Below, one piece after another: positions 53,933 to 63,495 of a stretch of 64,000 bases of DNA. A program made the position numbers and the translations under genes. Where the stretch lies: the NCBI RefSeq assembly GCF_033126985.1, contig NZ_AP024714.1, positions 2,620,990-2,684,989 on the forward strand, given 5' to 3'. Positions within the stretch are counted from its first letter, which is position 1; each line of letters begins with the position of its first letter. Below the pieces are notes generated by a model. That model was not told the DNA's origin, did no database searches, and saw nothing but the letters and a program-made list of their open reading frames with translations. Origin of the DNA: Methylomarinovum caldicuralii (lineage in GTDB: Bacteria > Pseudomonadota > Gammaproteobacteria > Methylococcales > Methylothermaceae).

Positions 53933-55872
53933 GTCGGTTCACCAAAGAAACGTCGCACGGCCTGCAACTCCCGGGTTCGCGGCATCGGCGGCAGGCTGTC
54001 GAGGAAGACCTTGCCATAACCCCGCATGGTCAGACGGGGATCGCACAGCACCAGCACCCCCCGGTCCTCGGCGCCGCGAATCAGGCGCCCGGCGCCCTGC
54101 TTGAGGGCGATCACCGCCGCCGGCAGCTGCCAGGCGGGGAAGGGATCGTACCCGCGGGCGCGCAGACTGGCAAGCCGGGCCTGGCAGACCGGGTCGCCCG
54201 GCGACGTGAAGGGCAGCTTGTCGATGATGACGCACGAGAGCGCCGAACCGCGCACGTCCACCCCTTCCCAGAAACTGGCGGTCCCCAGCAGCACCGCGTT
54301 GCCCAGCTCGCGGAACCGCGCCAGCAGCACCGCCTTGGGAGCGCGCCCCTGCACCAGCAAGGGAAACGGCAGGTCCTCGAGCAGCTTGGCGGCCTCATTC
54401 AGGGCCCGGTGGCTGGTGAACAGCAGGAAAGCCCGCCCGCCGCTGGCCTCCAGGACGGGACGGACGGCGGCGATCATGCGCCGGGTGTAGTCCGGCGCCG
54501 CCGGCGGCGGCAGGCCCGGCGGCAGATAAAGCAGCGCCTGGCGGGGGTAGTCGAAGGGACTGGGCCAGATACGGCAGCGTACCTCGCCTGAACTCAGTCC
54601 CAGCTGGCCGAGAAAATGGTCGAACCCGCCGGCCACGCTCAGGGTGGCGGACGTGAAAATCCAGGCCGCCTCGAACCGCGCCCGGTAGGCGGCGAAGGAC
54701 GCCCCCACCGCCAGCGGCGTGGCATGGAGGGCGAAGCGCCGGGAACCGGTCTCGAACCAGCGCACCCAGCCCTCGCGTTCGCCTTCGAGCCAGCTTTGCA
54801 GCCGCGCCAGCTGACGCTCGGCGCGCTGATAGCAATGCCCCAGCCCCTGGCTGGCGCCGGCCAGGGGCGCCAGGGTCTCGACCAGACCGGCCAATGTCCC
54901 GGCCAGGCCGGCCAGCGCCGTGTGCGACTGCCCGGGCAAGTCTTCGGCAGCGCCCCTGGACGGCGCGGTCCCCAGGAGCGCCAGCGTCCGCTGTAACGCC
55001 TGCTGCAGTTCCGTCTGGGCCTGGCGCAGGGCCGGGGCGGCCGTTTTGGCCTGTCGCAGCTCGGTGACCGTGTCGCGCAGCAGTTCCTGCAGCTGGCGGG
55101 CGCTCAGGGTTTCGCCCAGGAAGTGGGCCGCGGTGGCGGCGAACTGATGGGCCTCGTCCACGATCACCGCATCGGCCTCCGGCAGCAGCGCGCCGTAGCC
55201 TTCCTGGCGCAGGGCCCAGTCGGCGCACAGGAGATGATGGTTGACCACCACCAGATCGGCCTCCAGCGCCCGGCGCCGGGCTTTGAGCAGGAAACAGTCG
55301 GCGATGAAAGGACAGTCCTGCCCCAGGCAGCTGTCTTCGGTGGAGGTCAGGCGCTGCCAGCCCCACCAGTCCTCCGGCAGCTCGGCCAGCTCGGCGATGT
55401 CACCCACCGCCGTGGTGTCCAGCCAGCGGCGCACGCTCAGCAGCGCCTCGCGCTCGGCCTCGTCGTGCAGGAGCCGGCCTTCCAGGGCCTGTTGCAGGCG
55501 GTAATGGCACAGATAGTTGCCCCGCCCCTTGAGCTGGACCACCCGCAGCGGCCGCCCGAGGGAACGCTGCAGCACCGGCAGGTCGCGGCCGAACAACTGG
55601 TCCTGGAGATTGCGGCTGCCGGTGGCCACGACGACCTGCCTGCCCGACAGCAGCGCCGGCAGCAGATAGGCGAAGGTCTTACCGGTGCCGGTGCCGGCCT
55701 CGGCCACCAGAACACCCCCCTTGTCGAGGGTTTCGGCCACCGCCTCGGCCATTTCCACCTGGGCGGCGCGGGGGGTGTAGCCGTCGATGATCCGCGACAG
55801 CAGCCCGCCCTGGGCGAACCATGCGCCCAGGGCGGACGCGGCGGTTTCTAAGGCTTGCCTGGATCGGGACAT
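53929..55872 (-). CDS. yoaA: DinG/YoaA-type XPD-family helicase
   Basis: The 647-residue helicase has Walker A VAEAGTGTGKTFAYLLPALL, the DEAH box (VIVDEAHQFAATA) and the Fe-S cysteine cluster region (residues 145-215, including GRGNYLCHYRLQ, DSCLGQDCPF and CFLLKARRR). Motif VI is seen in QGAGRLIRGAED. Length and the four cysteines fit YoaA better than DinG (which is longer). It may act with a clamp-loader-like partner in repair. Start ATG 55872, inside the end of the upstream gene. Confidence 0.92.
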   Translation of the reverse strand: MSRSRQALETAASALGAWFAQGGLLSRIIDGYTPRAAQVEMAEAVAETLDKGGVLVAEAGTGTGKTFAYLLPALLSGRQVVVATGSRNLQDQLFGRDLPVLQRSLGRPLRVVQLKGRGNYLCHYRLQQALEGRLLHDEAEREALLSVRRWLDTTAVGDIAELAELPEDWWGWQRLTSTEDSCLGQDCPFIADCFLLKARRRALEADLVVVNHHLLCADWALRQEGYGALLPEADAVIVDEAHQFAATAAHFLGETLSARQLQELLRDTVTELRQAKTAAPALRQAQTELQQALQRTLALLGTAPSRGAAEDLPGQSHTALAGLAGTLAGLVETLAPLAGASQGLGHCYQRAERQLARLQSWLEGEREGWVRWFETGSRRFALHATPLAVGASFAAYRARFEAAWIFTSATLSVAGGFDHFLGQLGLSSGEVRCRIWPSPFDYPRQALLYLPPGLPPPAAPDYTRRMIAAVRPVLEASGGRAFLLFTSHRALNEAAKLLEDLPFPLLVQGRAPKAVLLARFRELGNAVLLGTASFWEGVDVRGSALSCVIIDKLPFTSPGDPVCQARLASLRARGYDPFPAWQLPAAVIALKQGAGRLIRGAEDRGVLVLCDPRLTMRGYGKVFLDSLPPMPRTRELQAVRRFFGEPT

Positions 55873-56741
55873 GGCTGCGGGGCAAAGGGCATCACTGTAC
55901 CACAACCGCTCCGCTCAGGGGACTGCGCCGTCTCCGCAACGGATGCCAGAACCGGAACCTCGATCCCCGCCTGCCGCGCCTCCGCCAGCACCCGCGCCAG
56001 GCGCTCCCCGGCCCGACGGCCGCGGGCGCGGCGGTCCGGGCAGTCGGCGATTCCCTCGGCCATCGCCTCGATCAGCGCCTCGCGCGGCAGCGGCCGGCCG
56101 AAGCGGCGCTCCAGCACCGTCAGCACCTCCGCCGCCACCCGGCCTACCAGATCCTGGTGCCGATGCCACAATTCCCCGACGGTCGTATCCACTGCCAGAG
56201 CGGCGATGTTGAGGGTCAGGATGTACAGGCTCTTGCGCGCCAGCTCAAAGATCAGCTCATCTTCGCGCCGAAGCAGACGGGTCTTGACCTTCAGCCGCTC
56301 CAGGGCTTCGATGATCCGGTCCGCCTTGGGACCATACACCGGAGTGAACAGGATGTCAGTCAGCGCCTGACCCGGCTTCTTCTCGAACCAGACCAGTGCC
56401 ACCGTGACGTTCTCCAGCCCGTGGCGTCGCCAGTCGGCCGGCGTCAGTTCGTTCTGCACCAGGACCAGGCGGTCGCGCCAGCGCGGCGGGATTTGCGCCA
56501 GCGTCGGGTGCAGATCGCCTTCCGCCACCGTCACCAGCACCAGTTCCGGCCCGGGCACCGCCTCGGCCACCTCCCCGGGATCCATGCCCCGCAGCACCGG
56601 AACCACCGGATGCCCCAGGCGAAGAAAGCCCTTGGCGAATTCGCCGCCCAGCTCCCCGAGACCGACGATGACCACCGGGGCTTTCAGCCGGAGGCACCGG
56701 TCGGCGCCGGAGACGAGGGGATCGCGGCAGGATGAGGTCAT
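55848..56741 (-). CDS. Rossmann-fold NAD(P)-binding protein, substrate unknown
   Basis: The 297-residue protein has a classic nucleotide loop near residue 22 (VVIVGLGELGGEFAKGFL), then LVLVTVAEGDLHPTL and VLVQNELTPADWRRH, which recall ketopantoate/hydroxyacid-reductase-like folds. The C-terminal half is helical. It resembles 2-dehydropantoate reductase only partly, so no substrate is named. The last 25 bases overlap the helicase start. It is divergent from cas3. Confidence 0.75.
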   Translation of the reverse strand: MTSSCRDPLVSGADRCLRLKAPVVIVGLGELGGEFAKGFLRLGHPVVPVLRGMDPGEVAEAVPGPELVLVTVAEGDLHPTLAQIPPRWRDRLVLVQNELTPADWRRHGLENVTVALVWFEKKPGQALTDILFTPVYGPKADRIIEALERLKVKTRLLRREDELIFELARKSLYILTLNIAALAVDTTVGELWHRHQDLVGRVAAEVLTVLERRFGRPLPREALIEAMAEGIADCPDRRARGRRAGERLARVLAEARQAGIEVPVLASVAETAQSPERSGCGTVMPFAPQPCPDPGKP

Positions 56742-56820
56742 CGGAACAAGCTCTCCGGGTCGGGTTTCGAACCGTTCCCGAATTATAATCCCACTGCAAA
56801 CCATGGGCATGGAGTTTGAA

Positions 56821-59511
56821 ATGCCGGCACCTTTCTATCGTTATTGGGGCAAGGCCGGTGAGGAGAAAAGCTGCCACCTGCTGCCCTATCACTGTCTGGA
56901 TGTGGCCGCCTGCGGCGTGATGCTGCTGAAACGGCTGCCGCGCTGGCGCCGGCGGCTGGCGGAACTGACCGGAATGGACGACAGCACCCTGCTGCTCGCC
57001 CTGAAGGTCTTTTTCCCGCTCCACGACCTGGGCAAGTTCGCCACCGCGTTCCAGAACCTGCGCCCCGACCTGCTCGAAAAGATGCGGGGGTGCAAGAGTG
57101 ACAAGGGCTACGGGACCCGCCATGACACCCTGGGTTACGTGTTATGGCGGGAACGTCTCATCTCGTCTTGCTCCAGGCGCAGTGTGCGACGGCGGACGCC
57201 TGGTAATGCCGATGCCTGGATGCGGGTGGTCACCGGCCATCACGGCCAGCCACCCGGAGAAAGTATCAATGGACTGCTCCGGGACCACTTCGAGGACGAG
57301 GACATCTCCGCTGCCGAGGCCTTCTCCAAGGCAGTTCTGGAACTGGCCGGAGCAGAATCTCTGCCGGACATGGCACTTCCGCCCGAGGCCACCTGGTGGC
57401 TGGCGGGCCTGACCGTACTGGCCGACTGGCTCGGCTCCAACGCCGGGTTCTTTCCCTACTGCGAGGAGATCCTGCCGCTTTGCCATTACTGGGAACGCGC
57501 CCTGAAACAGGCGGAAAAGGCCGTCGAGGCCGCCGGCCTGAATCCGGACCCCCCATCTGGACGTTTCACCCTGGCCGACTGTTTCGCCGACCCGCCCGCA
57601 AACCTGAAGCCCACCCCGTTGCAGCGTTGGGCGGAGACCGTTGCACTCGGCTCCGGCCCCAGCCTGTTTATCCTTGAGGACGTCACCGGCGCCGGCAAGA
57701 CCGAGGCCGCGCTGCTGCTGGCCCAGCGGCTGCTGCAAGTGCAAGGCGGCGGCGGGCTGTACTTTGGTTTACCCACCATGGCCACCGCCAACGGCATGTA
57801 CCAGCGCCTAGGAGGCGGCAGGCCGCCGGTGTACCGCCGTCTGTTCGCACGCGGTAGCCACCCTTCCCTGGTGCTGGCCCACAGCCGTGCCGAGCTGGTG
57901 CGCGGACACCTGCTGCCACTGCCCGGTCCGGAGGACGACTACGGTGACGGCACCGAGGCAGCCGCAAACCGATGCAGCGCCTGGCTGGCCGACAACCGCA
58001 AGAAGGCCCTGCTGGCGGAGGTGGGGGTTGGCACCATCGACCAGGCCCTGCTGGCCGTCCTCGCCTCCCGTCACCAGTCGCTGCGCCTGCTCGGCCTGCT
58101 GGACAAGGTGCTGATCGCCGACGAGGTCCACGCCTGCGACGCCTACATGAATCGCCTGCTGCAACATTTGCTCCGCGCCCACGCCAGAGCCGGAGGCAGT
58201 GCGGTGCTGCTTTCGGCCACCCTGCCTCACAGGCAGAAAGCCGCCCTGATCCGGGCGTTCGCGGAGGGACTGGGACACGAAATCTGCGAGACGGAACCCT
58301 GCGATGCCTATCCTCTCGCCACCGTCTTCGACCAGAACGGCATCAGCATCCGGCCCCTGCAGACCCGGCCTGAGGTGGCGCGACGGGTGGCGGTCGATTT
58401 CATCGAGAGTGAGGCTCAGGCCGAAGCCGTCCTGGCCGACGCCGTCGCCCGGGGATGCTGCGCCTGCTGGATCTGCAACACGGTGGACGATGCCCGCCGG
58501 CGCTTCGAGCAGCTGGTCCAGAAACATCCGGACTGGAAGCTGGACCTGTTCCACGCCCGCTTCACCCTCCACGACCGGATGGCCGTCGAGCAATGGGTTT
58601 TACGGAATTTCGGCAAGCGTTCCGGGCCTGCCGAACGCCGCGGGCGGGTTCTCATCGCCACCCAGGTGGTGGAACAGTCCCTGGACCTGGACTTCGACGT
58701 GCTGATCTCGGATCTGGCCCCCATCGACCTGCTGGTCCAGCGCGCCGGCCGCCTCCAGCGCCACCCCCGCGACGCCGAAGGCCGCTACACCCCCGATGCC
58801 CCGGACCGGCGCGGCGCCCCGAAGCTCACCGTGCAGGCTCCCCCTTGGGACGACGACCCGGCCGCCGACTGGCTGCGCCAGGCCCTGCCCGGCACGGCGG
58901 CGGTATACGAAGCCGAAGACGCCCACCTGTGGCTGGGGATGAAACTGCTGCGGGAACGACAGGGCTTTGCCATGCCCGGTGACGCCCGTTTTCTGATCGA
59001 GGGTGTGTATGACACGGACCCGTTCGAGGACTTCCCCGAAGCGCTTCAGGCCAAGGCTCTGGAAGCCGACGGCCTGTACCGCGGCAAGAGTAGTATCGCC
59101 GAGGACAAGGCCCTGCCGCTGGAGCAGGGTTATCGCCTGGAAGGCCCCTGGCTCGACGAAGACATTGCACCCACCCGCCTGGGTGAGCCGACTACCACCG
59201 TCTGGCTGGCGCGCCTGACCGAAGGCCGCCTGCTGCCGCTGCACAGCGACAGCGCCGCGCCGGAAGTCTGGCTGGAAAGCAGCCTTATTTTGCGCCGGGC
59301 CCTGGCCTATCATGAAGTGATACCCGATGGCGTTTCCCCGGAAGGCTGGCAGAAACTCAAGGAAGGTCTGCCCGGCAAGGGGAAATGGGGTGTCGTGATC
59401 GCTCTGAACTGCGTTGAAGACAAGTTCTGGGAGGGACAGGTTCAGAGTGAACAAGTCCGAAACCGGACAGTCATCTATTCTCAGACAACCGGCCTCGCCT
59501 TCAAGGAGTAA
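56821..59511 (+). CDS. cas3: CRISPR-associated helicase/nuclease Cas3 (type I-E)
   Basis: The 896-residue protein nicks and degrades invader DNA recruited by Cascade. The N-terminal HD nuclease has H24 (PYHCLDVAA), HD at 68-69 (LHDLGKF) and GHHG at 139-142. The SF2 helicase has Walker A DVTGAGKTEAALLL (residues 287-300) and DEVH at 434-437, with motif III SATLPHRQ and motif VI in VQRAGRLQRHPRDAEG. ATG 56821 has GGAG six bases upstream; ATG 56803 and 56809 are alternatives. A TATAAT at 56784-56789 may be the operon's -10. It begins the cas operon. Confidence 0.97.
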   Translation: MPAPFYRYWGKAGEEKSCHLLPYHCLDVAACGVMLLKRLPRWRRRLAELTGMDDSTLLLALKVFFPLHDLGKFATAFQNLRPDLLEKMRGCKSDKGYGTRHDTLGYVLWRERLISSCSRRSVRRRTPGNADAWMRVVTGHHGQPPGESINGLLRDHFEDEDISAAEAFSKAVLELAGAESLPDMALPPEATWWLAGLTVLADWLGSNAGFFPYCEEILPLCHYWERALKQAEKAVEAAGLNPDPPSGRFTLADCFADPPANLKPTPLQRWAETVALGSGPSLFILEDVTGAGKTEAALLLAQRLLQVQGGGGLYFGLPTMATANGMYQRLGGGRPPVYRRLFARGSHPSLVLAHSRAELVRGHLLPLPGPEDDYGDGTEAAANRCSAWLADNRKKALLAEVGVGTIDQALLAVLASRHQSLRLLGLLDKVLIADEVHACDAYMNRLLQHLLRAHARAGGSAVLLSATLPHRQKAALIRAFAEGLGHEICETEPCDAYPLATVFDQNGISIRPLQTRPEVARRVAVDFIESEAQAEAVLADAVARGCCACWICNTVDDARRRFEQLVQKHPDWKLDLFHARFTLHDRMAVEQWVLRNFGKRSGPAERRGRVLIATQVVEQSLDLDFDVLISDLAPIDLLVQRAGRLQRHPRDAEGRYTPDAPDRRGAPKLTVQAPPWDDDPAADWLRQALPGTAAVYEAEDAHLWLGMKLLRERQGFAMPGDARFLIEGVYDTDPFEDFPEALQAKALEADGLYRGKSSIAEDKALPLEQGYRLEGPWLDEDIAPTRLGEPTTTVWLARLTEGRLLPLHSDSAAPEVWLESSLILRRALAYHEVIPDGVSPEGWQKLKEGLPGKGKWGVVIALNCVEDKFWEGQVQSEQVRNRTVIYSQTTGLAFKE

Positions 59512-59514
59512 CCC

Positions 59515-61158
59515 ATGAATCTGCTCGACACGCCCTGGATCCCCGTCCGCCGCAGCGACGGCAGCCGCACCCTCATCCGCCCGGCCGAGATCGCCGATTC
59601 GGACAACCCGCCGGTGGCGCTGGACAGCCCCCGGGCCGACTTCAATGGGGCGCTGGCCCAGTTTCTCATCGGCCTGCTGCAGACCTGTTATGCCCCAATA
59701 GACGACGGCGAATGGGAGGACCGGCTGGAGCAGCCGCCGCTGGTGGCAGCGCTGGATCAGGCCTTCGCCCGCTATCACGATGCCTTCGAGGTGGACGGCG
59801 AAGGACCGCGCTTCATGCAGGATTACGAGGCCTTGGAAAAGTCGCTCACGGGGCAGAAACTGAAAAATGCCACCAAACCCATCGAATGGCTGTTCATCGA
59901 CGCACCCACCGAAAACACCCTGGAGAACAACGCCGACCACTTCGTCAAGCGCGGTCATGTGGAAGCCCTGTGCCCGGCCTGCGCTGTCACCGCCCTGTTC
60001 ACCCTGCAGATCAATGCGCCGGCAGGGGGAAAGGGGCAGATGAGTTCCATCAGGTCGACAAACAAGGAAAAAAATGCGGGGAAATACAGCCCGGGGCAAG
60101 GTGCGCTCACCACCCTGGTAGCCCTGGACCCGGAAGGCAGCTGCCTGCCCGACACCCTGTGGCACCACCTCTGGCTCAACGTGCTGCCGCAGACCGTGCC
60201 CCTGACCGGCAACCCAAAGCTGTCCGGCCCCGAGCACATCTTCCCCTGGCTCGCCCCCACCCGTACCAGTGAGAAGGGCCAGAGCGTCACCCCGGAGGAC
60301 GCCCACCCCTATCAAATGTACTGGGCCATGCCGCGGCGCATCCGCCTCGACTTCGGGGACACCAAGGAAGGCGACTGCGACCTGTGCGGCCGCCGGGACC
60401 GGCTGCTGCTGCGCTATGTCACCCTCAACTACGGCATCAACTACGCCGGTGCCTGGCGCCATCCCATGACCCCTTATGTGGAACGAAGCGAAGGTAAACC
60501 CTTGCCTTTACATCCCCAGCCCGGTGGCATCACCTACCGCCACTGGATCGGACTGATCTACGAGGAACCGGAAGGCCAAAAGCGTCTCACCCCGGCCATC
60601 GTGGTACGGGAATTCCAGCGCAAGAAACTGCCGGAGGAGCAGTTCCGCCTCTGGGCCTTCGGCTACGACATGGACAACATGAAGCCGCGCTGCTGGTACG
60701 AGGCCATCCTGCCGCTCTACCGGGTGCCGGAGGAAATCCGCCCCGACTTCACCAAGCGGGTGGCCCAGCTGATCGAGGCGGCCGAATACGTGGCCGGCCT
60801 GCTGAAAAGGCAGGTCAAGGAGGCCTGGTTCAAACGCCCGGGCGACGTGAAGGAGGATGTCGGCTTCCTTGCCGACGGCTTCTACCAGCACACCGAGGCC
60901 GACTTCTACGCCTGCCTGCCCCGGCTGATCGACGCCCTCGCGCAAGGCAAGGATCCTGAAGTGCTGCAAGGCTGGCACGCCACCCTCACGCGCGCGGCCC
61001 TGGAACTGTTCGACGAATGGACCGGCAGCGATGAGATCGCCTTTGCCGATCCGGCCCGCGTGGCCCGGGCCTGCGACAACCTGCGCAAACAGCTCTACGG
61101 CGCCAGGCTCGCCAGGATCCTCACCCTGCCCAAAAAACCCAAGGAGAAAGCAGCATGA
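59515..61158 (+). CDS. casA: Cascade large subunit Cas8e/Cse1
   Basis: The 547-residue subunit recognises the PAM and positions Cas3. A CxxC pair at residues 153-156 (CPAC) and another at C288/C291 (CDLCGRRD) form a zinc site, known in Cse1. The N-terminal half contains the L1 region with FIDAPTENTLENNADHF. The C-terminal four-helix bundle is typical. It lies three bases after cas3 and overlaps casB by four bases. Confidence 0.95.
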   Translation: MNLLDTPWIPVRRSDGSRTLIRPAEIADSDNPPVALDSPRADFNGALAQFLIGLLQTCYAPIDDGEWEDRLEQPPLVAALDQAFARYHDAFEVDGEGPRFMQDYEALEKSLTGQKLKNATKPIEWLFIDAPTENTLENNADHFVKRGHVEALCPACAVTALFTLQINAPAGGKGQMSSIRSTNKEKNAGKYSPGQGALTTLVALDPEGSCLPDTLWHHLWLNVLPQTVPLTGNPKLSGPEHIFPWLAPTRTSEKGQSVTPEDAHPYQMYWAMPRRIRLDFGDTKEGDCDLCGRRDRLLLRYVTLNYGINYAGAWRHPMTPYVERSEGKPLPLHPQPGGITYRHWIGLIYEEPEGQKRLTPAIVVREFQRKKLPEEQFRLWAFGYDMDNMKPRCWYEAILPLYRVPEEIRPDFTKRVAQLIEAAEYVAGLLKRQVKEAWFKRPGDVKEDVGFLADGFYQHTEADFYACLPRLIDALAQGKDPEVLQGWHATLTRAALELFDEWTGSDEIAFADPARVARACDNLRKQLYGARLARILTLPKKPKEKAA

Positions 61159-61673
61159 GAGAACGAACCTTTGCCCCGGACAACCCGGCCGGGAACGTCC
61201 TGCGTGAATGGTGGCTTGCGCTGGCGGACAATCGCGGCGACCGCGCCGAACTGCGCCGGGCCCGATCAGCCGATGACGCCGTCCTGATTCCGTCCACCGT
61301 CCAGCTGGTGACCCGGCTCCGGGACACCGATGTCGCTCAGCATCGTGGCTGGATCGAACGCATCCCGCCCATCGCGGGACTGGCCGCCCATCTCGATCCG
61401 GATGCCCGTCATGCCATTCTCGAGGATGCCACCCCGCTGCCGGAACGCATGGCGCGCCTCAAAGGCGACCGGCCTGTTGTGTCTGAGCTGCGCTTCCGTC
61501 GCCTGCTGCGCACCCCTCGCCATGACCTCTACCGCCCCATGATCCGCATTCTGGCCCTGCTGGACCATCAGGCCAATCTCTTCGAGCTGGCCGAGAGCCT
61601 GTTCTGGTGGGGGCCGGGTATTCAGAAGCAATGGGCCTTTGCCTATTTTCCCAAACTGCCGAAAACCGCCTGA
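61155..61673 (+). CDS. casB: Cascade small subunit Cse2/Cas11
   Basis: The 172-residue all-helical protein stabilises the crRNA-target hybrid. The pattern VLREWWLALADNRGDRAELRRAR at the start and RFRRLLRTPR in the middle is typical of Cse2. The start overlaps the cas8e stop (ATGA). Confidence 0.93.
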   Translation: MRERTFAPDNPAGNVLREWWLALADNRGDRAELRRARSADDAVLIPSTVQLVTRLRDTDVAQHRGWIERIPPIAGLAAHLDPDARHAILEDATPLPERMARLKGDRPVVSELRFRRLLRTPRHDLYRPMIRILALLDHQANLFELAESLFWWGPGIQKQWAFAYFPKLPKTA

Positions 61674-61691
61674 TTCACAAGGAGCGCAACG

Positions 61692-62768
61692 ATGGAAAGA
61701 TTCGTCCAACTGCACCTGCTGACCGCCTATCCCCCCGCCAACCTGAACCGCGACGACCTGGGCCGTCCCAAGACCGCCCTGATGGGCGGGGCCGAACGGC
61801 TGCGTATCTCCTCCCAGAGCCTCAAGCGAGCCTGGCGTACCTCCGACCTGTTCCAGGAAAAGCTCAAAGGACATCTTGGCACCCGCACCAAACGCATGGG
61901 CGAGGAGATATTCCACCGCCTGGTACAAGGGGGCATTGCAGAAAAGCAGGCCCGGGAGTGGACCCGGCAGATCGCCACAGTCTTCGGCAAGCTGAAGAAA
62001 TCCAAAGACGACGGCAGCATCGAGGCCTTGCATATCGAACAATTGGCCCATTTCAGCCCCGAGGAACAGACCGCCATCGATACCCTGGTGCAGCGCCTGA
62101 TCGAAACCAAACAAGGGCCGAGTGCGGAGGATTTGAATCTGCTGCGCGAGCGCCACAGCGCCGCCGACATCGCCCTGTTCGGGCGTATGCTTGCCGACGT
62201 CCCCAGATTCAACACCGAAGCCGCCTGCCAGGTGGCCCACGCCATCACCGTCCACAAGGTGGCGGTGGAGGACGACTTCTACACCGCCGTGGACGACCTC
62301 AACAGGGGCGAGGAGGACGTGGGCGCCGGCCACATGGGGGAAACCGAATTCGGCGCCGGGCTGTTCTATCTTTACCTGTGCCTCGACCGTGAATTGCTGC
62401 TCAAAAACCTCGGCGGCGACGCAAAGCTCGCCGAACGCACCGTCGAGGCGCTGGTGGCAAGCGCCGCCACTGTCGCCCCCACCGGCAAGCAGAACAGCTT
62501 CGCCTCCCGCGCCCGGGCCAGCTACATCCTTTGCGAAAGGGGCGACACCCAGCCGAGAAGCCTGTCTGTGGCGTTCCTCAAGCCGGTGGAGGCCGGAAGC
62601 AAAGGGCTGCTGGCCAACGCCGTCGAGGCCCTGGAAGACGAACGCCGGCGCCTAGACAGCGCCTACGGCGACGGCGACAGCGATGCCGTCGCCATGAATA
62701 CCCTGACCGGCCAGGGCAGCCTTGCCGACATCCTCGCCTACGCCAAAGGGGGGCTTGCCGATGGCTGA
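61692..62768 (+). CDS. casC: Cascade backbone subunit Cas7e/Cse4
   Basis: The 358-residue RAMP protein forms the six-copy crRNA-binding backbone. It begins ERFVQLHLLTAYPPANLNRDDLGRPKTA (listed as LLTAYPPANLNRDDLG). The conserved RISSQSLKRAWRTSD and GAGLFYLYLCLDRELL follow. The last 8 bases overlap the start of cas5e. Length is as in E. coli (363). Confidence 0.96.
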   Translation: MERFVQLHLLTAYPPANLNRDDLGRPKTALMGGAERLRISSQSLKRAWRTSDLFQEKLKGHLGTRTKRMGEEIFHRLVQGGIAEKQAREWTRQIATVFGKLKKSKDDGSIEALHIEQLAHFSPEEQTAIDTLVQRLIETKQGPSAEDLNLLRERHSAADIALFGRMLADVPRFNTEAACQVAHAITVHKVAVEDDFYTAVDDLNRGEEDVGAGHMGETEFGAGLFYLYLCLDRELLLKNLGGDAKLAERTVEALVASAATVAPTGKQNSFASRARASYILCERGDTQPRSLSVAFLKPVEAGSKGLLANAVEALEDERRRLDSAYGDGDSDAVAMNTLTGQGSLADILAYAKGGLADG

Positions 62769-63483
62769 ACTGCTGCTGTTCCAGCTTTACGGCCCGCTGG
62801 CGAGCTGGGGGGAACCGGCGGTGGGGGAATACCGCCCCTCCGCCACCCATCCGGGCAAATCCCAGATCGCCGGGCTCCTGGGTGCCGCCCTGGGGCTGAC
62901 CCGCGACCGGGAGGAGGAACTCGCCGCACTGGCAGGCGGATACGGGCTGGCGGTGCGGATCGATGCCGAGGGGGAGCTGTTGCGTGACTATCACACCACC
63001 CAGGTCCCCCCCGCCCGGCGCGGGAGGACTTTCACCACCCGCGCCGAAGAACTTGCAGTGGACGACCTCTACACCATCCTCTCCCAGCGTGACTACCGGG
63101 TCGAGGCTGCCTGGACCTGCGTCCTGTGGGCCACTGCTTCGGCCCCCTACCCGTTGGCGGACCTGGCTGAAGCGCTGCGCCGCCCGCGCTTTACCCTCTA
63201 TCTGGGCCGCAAGTCCTGCCCGCCGGCGCTGCCCCTCAGGCCGGAACTCATCGACAGCGCCACGCTCAAGGACGCCTTCGCCGGCTACCCACTGGATGAC
63301 CGGCTTGGCTGGCTGAAGCGGCCTGAAAGACACCGCTATTTCTGGGAGGAACCCCTGCCCGACGGACTGGCAAGCGGGTTTACCGCCCAGGAAAAACTCT
63401 GGGTGGTCCCCCGCCGCGACCGGCCCGGCAGCCGCCGCCGCTGGCAGTTCGCCACCCGCGACGAGCACCACGCCATGGCCTGA
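62761..63483 (+). CDS. casD: Cascade subunit Cas5e
   Basis: The 240-residue RAMP protein caps the crRNA 5' handle. Hallmarks are FQLYGPLASWGEPAVGEYRPSATHPGKSQIAGLLGAALG (shown as LYGPLASWGE and THPGKSQIAGLLGAALG) and RDYHTTQVPP. It starts at ATG 62761, inside the cas7e end. It is followed by 12 bases and cas6e. Confidence 0.95.
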   Translation: MAELLLFQLYGPLASWGEPAVGEYRPSATHPGKSQIAGLLGAALGLTRDREEELAALAGGYGLAVRIDAEGELLRDYHTTQVPPARRGRTFTTRAEELAVDDLYTILSQRDYRVEAAWTCVLWATASAPYPLADLAEALRRPRFTLYLGRKSCPPALPLRPELIDSATLKDAFAGYPLDDRLGWLKRPERHRYFWEEPLPDGLASGFTAQEKLWVVPRRDRPGSRRRWQFATRDEHHAMA

Positions 63484-63495
63484 CAGGAGACGATC